Shown: one piece after another, positions 7,125 to 11,973 of the stretch | Layout of the letters: each line of letters begins with the position of its first letter | Position numbering within the stretch: position 1 is the stretch's first letter | Assembly: GCF_905233635.1 (NCBI RefSeq) | Contig: NZ_CAJODG010000056.1 | Location: forward strand, 1 to 11,973 | Direction of reading: 5' to 3' | DNA: 11,973 nt | From: Selenomonas sp. AE3005 | GTDB lineage: Bacteria; Bacillota; Negativicutes; Selenomonadales; Selenomonadaceae | Program-made: the position numbers and the translations under genes | Notes under the pieces: generated by a model | Databases searched by the model: none | What the model saw: the letters and a program-made list of their open reading frames with translations, nothing else | Told to the model about the DNA's origin: nothing

Positions 7125-8411
7125 TCAGATATTCCAGTGAATCATGGCACGCATGGCAATCTCTGCGTCACCTTCGTCCATGGCCTCCAGTTCCGGCAGC
7201 CAGTCCTCAGCAAAGAGCGGCAGGTCCTCGACCAGCTTTTTGATGAACTTGCTGACAGTCTTGACGGCCACTTCGTCCTGCGGTGATTTGAGGAACTGGC
7301 CGAGAACGCGGCCGACTTCCTTCATTTCCTCGGCACTTACATACCGGGTAGCACTGTCCAGACTGGACAAGCGCAAAATAGGATAGCTGATGCTATCGTC
7401 AGCGGTCAGCAGGCGCTCGGCCTTTACCAGCAGGCCTGCATCGTCCAGTTTGGCGGCAGCCTCGGCGCCGTCCATGCCGCTGCTCAGTTCCACCAGCACC
7501 AAATGGTTCTGCGTGGGACTGCACAGCAGCTTGCAGCCGGCCTCGAGCAGCCCTTCTTCCAAGGCCCGGGCATTATCCAGCACCTGCTGGGCATAAGCCT
7601 GATACTCCTCGCATTCAGCCTCTTTGAAAATAATGCCCAATGAGGCCAGAACGTTCTTTTTCAAGGAGCTGTGGCCGGTTTCCACTACGGTGCTGTCCAG
7701 ACGTTCCGCCAGTTTTTCCTTACAGAGGATAATCCCGTTCTGCGGCCCGTGCAGGGCGTCGCTGCCGGCAAAGGTAGCCACATCTGCATAAGGCACCGGT
7801 GACGGGATTTTTCCTGTGGCGATAAGACCGGAATTCTGGCCTAAGTCAATCCACAGATAAGCCCCCACCGCATCAGCAATCTGACGCAGCTTACTGTAAT
7901 CTATATTTTTCGGATAGTTGACCGGCGAATAAATAATCACCCGGGGCTTATGCTGCTCTGCCAAAGCCCTGACTTTGGCAAAATCAAGGGCCATGGTATC
8001 CGGTTCCAGACTGAACTTTACGAAATTATACTGCAGCTCACCGGTGCAATACTCGGACTTGCGCAGGTTGAAAGACAGAACCGTATCCCCCTTTTCCAGC
8101 AGGCCCAGCATGACCACACGGGAGGCAATGGCCAGACTGCCCGTGCGGACAATGGCGTGGTCAGCCCCAAAGAGTTTGGCTGCCCGGCCGGCCGCAATGC
8201 GTTCCAGGCTCGAATATTCCTCGGCGTCATGATGGTCAATGATTTCGTCCCCCAGGGTACTGCCCTTGAGATAAGCCGCAAACGGCGAGGCCGCATTAGT
8301 GGTAGGAATCAAAGACAGCGTCTTGCGCTGATGGGACAGAATCCCCTGCAGCTCGCCGCACAGTTCCGGGTCGAATACTTTCAGCTTTGCCAGTAGTTTC
8401 TCACTGTTCAT
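7125..8411 (-). CDS. Serine hydroxymethyltransferase-like protein lacking the PLP lysine
   Basis: The whole 428-residue chain follows the SHMT (GlyA) fold order. It has a SLIPTTNAASP segment (33-43; GlyA has IPSEN), RAAKLFGADHA (76-86), KGDTVLSFNL (107-116), PSPVPYADV (203-211) and QNHLVLVEL (301-309). Key residues are changed. Where GlyA has THKTLRGPRGG, this protein has GSDALHGPQNG, so the Schiff-base lysine is Asp218. The VDMAH motif is IDLGQ: the Asp that contacts the PLP ring nitrogen is kept (D189) but the following His is Gln. The IPSEN glutamate is Thr. The substrate-carboxylate Arg appears kept (R347). A tail of about 30 residues, rich in acidic and hydrophobic residues, follows the usual end. 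Ordinary SHMT activity is therefore unlikely. Start: the ATG at 8409-8411 has AAAGGA 8 nt upstream; an ATG at 8417 is the alternative. A longer open frame to 8537 runs through the promoter and the preceding terminator. The frame is intact, which suggests selection for some function; what that is remains unknown. Confidence 0.85.
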   Translation of the reverse strand: MNSEKLLAKLKVFDPELCGELQGILSHQRKTLSLIPTTNAASPFAAYLKGSTLGDEIIDHHDAEEYSSLERIAAGRAAKLFGADHAIVRTGSLAIASRVVMLGLLEKGDTVLSFNLRKSEYCTGELQYNFVKFSLEPDTMALDFAKVRALAEQHKPRVIIYSPVNYPKNIDYSKLRQIADAVGAYLWIDLGQNSGLIATGKIPSPVPYADVATFAGSDALHGPQNGIILCKEKLAERLDSTVVETGHSSLKKNVLASLGIIFKEAECEEYQAYAQQVLDNARALEEGLLEAGCKLLCSPTQNHLVLVELSSGMDGAEAAAKLDDAGLLVKAERLLTADDSISYPILRLSSLDSATRYVSAEEMKEVGRVLGQFLKSPQDEVAVKTVSKFIKKLVEDLPLFAEDWLPELEAMDEGDAEIAMRAMIHWNI

Positions 8412-8459
8412 ATCCATTATCCTTTCTAATCTGGGATTATTATTACATTTAACAAATTT

Positions 8460-8468
8460 ATTATACCA
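8460..8468 (-). promoter_or_regulatory. Extended -10 promoter of the SHMT-like gene
   Basis: On the minus strand TGGTATAAT combines a perfect TATAAT (8460-8465) with the TGn extension. No good -35 is visible at the right distance. It lies about 50 bp before the start and just past the galR terminator, so this gene is an independent transcription unit. Confidence 0.6.
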
Positions 8469-8490
8469 TATACATATTATTTCTTCGACA

Positions 8491-8531
8491 TAAATAAAGC
8501 AACCCCTGCCGGAAAAATCCCGCAGGGGTTG
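8491..8531 (-). terminator. Rho-independent terminator of the gal cluster
   Basis: On the minus strand a perfect 10-bp stem, CAACCCCTGC with GCAGGGGTTG (8500-8509 and 8522-8531), has a 12-nt loop and is followed by CTTTATTTA. It starts 2 bp after the galR stop codon and closes the galE-galT-galR unit. Confidence 0.85.
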
Positions 8532-8533
8532 TT

Positions 8534-9568
8534 TCATTTGTCGTTATGGCTGAATTTGCCGGTTGTTTCCCGGACTATCAGCGTATTATCAAGTAAAATG
8601 CGCTTGCTCTGGCCGCCGCGAATATTTTCCAGCAGCAGCCGGGACGCATTTTCTCCCAATTGGAACATATTCTGGTCCATCGTGGTGATTTTGGGCTCCA
8701 CCAGCCGGGACAGGGCTATATTGTCATAACCCATGACGGAAATATCCCGCGGTACGGACAGTCCCAGCCGTTTGCAGGCGTTAAGAGCGCCGACAGCCAT
8801 CAAATCATTGCAGCAAAAAACCGCTGAAGGTTTCAGCTCAGGCAGCTTGGCCAGCAGCGCCGTCATGGCAGAATCAACTGTTTCCACACCATTGCCTTCG
8901 CCGATATTCAGGATATAATCCTCGCGTAAAGACCGGCTCTTCGCCATGAACTTACGGTAAGTTTCTTCCTTTATATCGTATGAATCAGAATTGGCACCGC
9001 GCACAAACATGATGTCGGTGTGTCCCAGCTCCTTAAGATATTCCAGCGCATTCTGACAGCCCAGCTGCTCGTCATTACCCACGTAAGATACACCTGGGAT
9101 ACGATGATAACCATTTATAAATACCAGCGGCACACGCTGCACCAGTTCCTGGTAAAAACTTTCACTGATGTTTTTCGTATTGGGGCTGATAACGATAATG
9201 CCCGATACATTACGGGCCACCAGTGTATTGATAGCCTGCCTTTCCTGTTCCGGGTCGTTCTTGGCGCAGCTCAGCAGGAAGGAAAAACCTTCCTGCCGTA
9301 CAGCCTCTTCTATACCATCAATGACTTCCGCAAAAAACATATTGTGCAGGCCCGGCACCACTACGCCAATGGTCGATGATTTACGGGTATTTAATTCCCT
9401 GGCCTGAACATTCGGCACATAATTCAGGCTGTTAATGGCCTGTTTGACCTTTTCCTTGGTTTCCTGTTTTACCGGGTAATTGCCATTGACCACCCGTGAT
9501 ACCGTGGCGACAGAAACACCAGCGGCCCGGGCTACGTCCACAATGGTGGCCTGTTTTTTTTCTTCCAT
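8534..9568 (-). CDS. galR: LacI/GalR family transcriptional regulator, probable gal repressor
   Basis: A 344-residue LacI-family protein. The N-terminal helix-turn-helix is TIVDVARAAGVSVATVSRVV (8-27). The hinge helix NVQARELNTRKS (53-64) is the typical minor-groove-binding segment. The rest (about 65-336) is the periplasmic-binding-protein-like effector domain, with TIGVVVPGLHNMFFAEVIDG near its start and AVFCCNDLMAVGAL and DISVMGYDNI further on. It should bind a palindromic operator as a dimer and respond to a sugar, probably galactose given its position 23 bp after galT in the same direction. No operator is obvious in the window; the cluster promoter must lie beyond the right edge. The ATG has only a modest AGG ribosome site, at about 6 nt spacing. 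The family is certain; the gal role and the gene symbol rest on context. Confidence 0.88.
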   Translation of the reverse strand: MEEKKQATIVDVARAAGVSVATVSRVVNGNYPVKQETKEKVKQAINSLNYVPNVQARELNTRKSSTIGVVVPGLHNMFFAEVIDGIEEAVRQEGFSFLLSCAKNDPEQERQAINTLVARNVSGIIVISPNTKNISESFYQELVQRVPLVFINGYHRIPGVSYVGNDEQLGCQNALEYLKELGHTDIMFVRGANSDSYDIKEETYRKFMAKSRSLREDYILNIGEGNGVETVDSAMTALLAKLPELKPSAVFCCNDLMAVGALNACKRLGLSVPRDISVMGYDNIALSRLVEPKITTMDQNMFQLGENASRLLLENIRGGQSKRILLDNTLIVRETTGKFSHNDK

Positions 9569-9591
9569 AAAAACCTGCTTTCTTCGGTAGC

Positions 9592-11097
9592 TTAACCCTC
9601 AGAAACAGTTTGCATAAACTTATCAAAGGCTGCCATACCTTCTGCATTGCGCTTGTAAACGCCGGCATGCACCAGCACGGTCTTAAATACCTCACCGATT
9701 TCGGCCTGCAAAATGCCCTCAACCTTATCCGCCGTCACCGCCGGATATTTCTGCCGCAGCATCTTGTACCAGTCAGCATGCTTTTGCAGGGCCTCAATCC
9801 CGGAAACATCAGCTGTACCGGCAACGAGTTCCTGTCCGAGAAGGTGCATTTCCTCTTTCAGACGGGCCGGCAGTACAGCCAGGCCCATGACTTCGATAAG
9901 GCCGATGTTTTCCTTCTTGATATGATGTACTTCGGCATGCGGATGGAATATTCCCAGCGGATGCTCGTCACTTGTGCGGTTGTTGCGCAGCACCAAATCC
10001 AGCTCGTAGTCACTTCCGCGGCGGCGGGCTATCGGCGTAATCGTGTTATGGGGCTGGCCGTCACTTTCAGCCAGAATCCCGACGCTTTCATCACTATAGC
10101 TGCGCCACTTGTTGAGAATCTTTTCGGCTAAATCTGCCAGTTCTTCCCTGTCCTCCCCTGTCAGGCGGATAGTGGACATTGGCCATTTCACGCGGCCGAC
10201 TTTTACATTCTCATAGCCCGGCACGCTGTAGGTACGTTCCACCGGTGCCTTGGCCATGGCAAAGTCATAGCGGCCGCCCTGATAATGGTCATGGGAAAGA
10301 ATGGAGCCCCCCACAATTGGTAAATCCGCATTGGAGCCTAAGAAATAATGCGGAAAAATCGTTACAAAATCCAAGAGGTTCTCAAAGCTCTTGCGGTTTA
10401 CCTTCATGGGGATATGCTTCCTGTTCAGGACGATGCAATGCTCATTGTAATAGGTATAAGGGGAATATTGCATAAACCAGCGATGGGAGGCCAGCCGCAG
10501 AGGGATTAAGCGGTGGGTCTGCCGTGCCGGATGTCCTGCATGGCCGGCAAAGCCTTCATTTTCCCGGCAAAGGAGGCACTTAGGATAAGAGCTGGACTTA
10601 ATGAGTTTAGCCTTGGCAATATCCCGCGGGTCCTTTTCCGGCTTGGACAGATTGATGGTGATATCCAAATCGCCATATTCCGTGGCGGTCTGCCAGACGA
10701 TGTTTTTGTCAATTCTGTCCTTACGGATATAGTTGGCGGCAATGCTCAGCTTGTAGAAATTGTCCGTCGCCGCCTTGGGCGCCCGGGCATAATCGCTCTG
10801 GAATCTGCGCACTACTTCCGAAGGCCGGGGCATGACACAGTTCATAATACGGGTATCGAATAAATCCCGCTCAGCTGCTGTGTCTTCGATAAGTTTTGCC
10901 TGCACCGCATAAGCAAGCATATTCTCGAGAATGGGTGCAGCCGTTTCCAAATTTTCTTCTATATCTTCCGGCGCAAACTCCCCAACGTGTAAAACGTCAA
11001 TAAGGAGATTGGCGCTGTAATAGTAATCGTCTTCGCTGATAAGTCCGCGCTGCTTAGCAAAGTTCAGCAGGCGGTTGATTTCTGTGTTGATGTTCAC
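9592..11097 (-). CDS. galT: Galactose-1-phosphate uridylyltransferase, Firmicutes (GalT2) type
   Basis: GalT exchanges UMP between UDP-glucose and galactose-1-phosphate in the Leloir pathway, in the cytoplasm. At 501 residues this is the long form found in Firmicutes, not the roughly 350-residue E. coli type. The active-site HxHxQ appears as SHDHYQGG (268-275), with H271 the expected nucleophile. A later HPHAEVHHIKKENIGLIEVM segment matches the family C-terminal half. CLLC (174-177) may bind metal. The start is GTG at 11097 with AAAGGAAG well spaced upstream; no in-frame ATG fits the N-terminus MNINTEINRLLNFA. The gene lies between galE and galR. The galE-galT gap of 102 bp is filled by a folded repeat-like element, while galR follows after 23 bp. 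Confidence 0.95.
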   Translation of the reverse strand: MNINTEINRLLNFAKQRGLISEDDYYYSANLLIDVLHVGEFAPEDIEENLETAAPILENMLAYAVQAKLIEDTAAERDLFDTRIMNCVMPRPSEVVRRFQSDYARAPKAATDNFYKLSIAANYIRKDRIDKNIVWQTATEYGDLDITINLSKPEKDPRDIAKAKLIKSSSYPKCLLCRENEGFAGHAGHPARQTHRLIPLRLASHRWFMQYSPYTYYNEHCIVLNRKHIPMKVNRKSFENLLDFVTIFPHYFLGSNADLPIVGGSILSHDHYQGGRYDFAMAKAPVERTYSVPGYENVKVGRVKWPMSTIRLTGEDREELADLAEKILNKWRSYSDESVGILAESDGQPHNTITPIARRRGSDYELDLVLRNNRTSDEHPLGIFHPHAEVHHIKKENIGLIEVMGLAVLPARLKEEMHLLGQELVAGTADVSGIEALQKHADWYKMLRQKYPAVTADKVEGILQAEIGEVFKTVLVHAGVYKRNAEGMAAFDKFMQTVSEG

Positions 11098-11103
11098 TTA
11101 TAT

Positions 11104-11109
11104 CTTCCT
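11104..11109 (-). promoter_or_regulatory. Ribosome binding site that supports the GTG start of galT
   Basis: AGGAAG on the minus strand ends 6 nt before GTG at 11095-11097. It lies just outside the folded element at 11116-11195, so structure there need not block it directly. Confidence 0.6.
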
Positions 11110-11115
11110 TTCAGC

Positions 11116-11195
11116 CCTCTCCGATGGAGGCGACATAGTCGCGAGAGTCCAGTGGACTCCCCGGGCGGTGGCAGCCGCTAGGCTGACGGATGAGG
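11116..11195. repeat. Imperfect palindromic repeat-like element between galE and galT
   Basis: The ends pair: CCTCTCCG (11116-11123) with CGGATGAGG (11187-11195), leaving one bulged T. Inside are GCGAC-ATA-GTCGC (11130-11142), GAGTCC-AGT-GGACTC (11145-11159 with flank) and CAGCC-GCTA-GGCTG (11172-11185). A start like CCCTCTCCGATGGA and an end like ACGGATGAGG recall short intergenic repeats that I remember from gut Firmicutes genomes; this similarity is from memory and unchecked. There is no coding potential. Confidence 0.55.
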
Positions 11196-11199
11196 CCGC

Positions 11200-11973
11200 T
11201 TATTTCTCATACCCATTGGGATGTTTCTGATGCCAGTTCCAGGCTGTACCAATAACCTGCTTTACATCAGTGTAACGCGGTTTCCAGCCCAAAATCTTTC
11301 TGGCCTTTTCACTAGAGGCGATGAGCTGGGCCGGGTCGCCGGCGCGGCGTGCCCCCATTTCCACTTTAATATCCTTGCCCGTGGCCTCTTTGGCGGCCTC
11401 TATCATTTCCTTGACAGAAAAGCCCTGGCCATTGCCAAGATTGAAGATATTGCTGTCGCCGCCCTTGCGCAGGTATTCCAGTAATCGCGCAGGCAGGTAC
11501 CGTCCGGCGTGGCATAATCGTCACCAAACACCGTAATGTGGTCACGCTTGCCCAAGGGAACCTGCAAAATCAGCGGAATCAGATGGGTTTCCGGATGATG
11601 GTCCTCACCGATGGAACCATCGTCCAAGGCACCTGCGGCATTGAAATAACGCAGGGACACATAGCGGATGCCATCGGCCCGGCTTACCCACTTCATCATC
11701 TTTTCCATGGTCAGCTTGCTTTCCCCGTAAGTATTGGTAGGACAGGTTTCATCGTCCTCCATGATGGGGATTTTCTTCGGCTCACCATATACAGCTGCCG
11801 TGGAGGAGAACACAATCTTGTCCACATGATGGCGCACCATAGCCTCCAGGAGCATCTGCATCCCATAGACATTATTATTGAAGTATTTCAGCGGTTTTTC
11901 CATGCTTTCACCGACCAGCGAGTTGGCGGCAAAGTGAATAACAGCCTCAATCTTATTTTCCGTGAAGATTTTA
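11200..11973 (-). pseudogene. galE: UDP-glucose 4-epimerase, frameshifted, N-terminus off the right edge
   Basis: GalE interconverts UDP-galactose and UDP-glucose with bound NAD. The upstream part enters from the right edge with VIHFAANSLVGESMEKPLKY. It shows the catalytic Ser/Tyr/Lys set in FSSTAAVYGEP and TYGESK, then the conserved GTCLRDY. Normally RDY is followed by IHVTDLADAH-like residues. Here the frame goes straight into an out-of-frame tail (WNTCARAAT...) and stops at about 11403. The family sequence resumes in another frame as LEYLRKGGDSNIFNLGNGQGFSV, then GARRAGDPAQLIASSEKA, to the TAA at 11200. The junction is near 11479-11483. Taking the usual 13 residues between RDY and LEYL, about 40 nt are missing. 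The product would be truncated and lack the C-terminal substrate-binding part. This may be a real mutation or an assembly error. Confidence 0.88.

Noticed and set aside
8412..8537. Upstream extension of the SHMT-like reading frame (MKQPLRDF...)
   Set aside because: It begins inside the galR stop region and crosses the galR terminator and the gene's own TATAAT; SHMT similarity starts only after 8411.

Overview
The window looks like chromosomal DNA of an anaerobic Bacillota bacterium. The best guess is a Negativicutes/Selenomonadales member, based on codon use, strong AGGAGG-type ribosome sites, TATAAT promoters, a HydG maturase and a Firmicutes-type GalT. This placement is inference; no rRNA or other definitive marker is present. 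Every gene except proC lies on the minus strand.

Layout. (1) Positions 1-3024: a large single-chain restriction-modification enzyme with an HsdR-like nuclease domain, a gamma-type N6-adenine methylase and an HsdS-like specificity domain. Its C-terminus runs off the left edge. (2) 3137-4585: hydG, the tyrosine lyase that makes CO and cyanide for the [FeFe]-hydrogenase H-cluster, with its own promoter and an intrinsic terminator. (3) 4672-6018: a MATE-family exporter. (4) 6205-6987, plus strand: proC, divergent from the exporter. (5) 6986-7118: a gene-free, heavily folded segment between convergent genes. (6) 7125-8411: a serine hydroxymethyltransferase-like protein in which Asp replaces the PLP-binding lysine, so it is probably not a normal SHMT. 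(7) 8534-11973: a gal cluster transcribed galE-galT-galR (a LacI-family regulator), ending in a strong terminator.

The gal cluster has two oddities. galE is frameshifted by an apparent deletion of about 40 nt that removes its RDYIHV-type segment. A folded repeat-like element of about 80 bp sits between galE and galT. If the frameshift is real, the cell would need a second epimerase to run the Leloir pathway.

The most interesting items are the lysine-less SHMT paralog, the structured intergenic element next to it, the broken galE, and the one-chain R-M-S enzyme. I found no CRISPR array, tRNA, rRNA, transposase or intact mobile element. No gene-free stretch exceeds about 190 bases.
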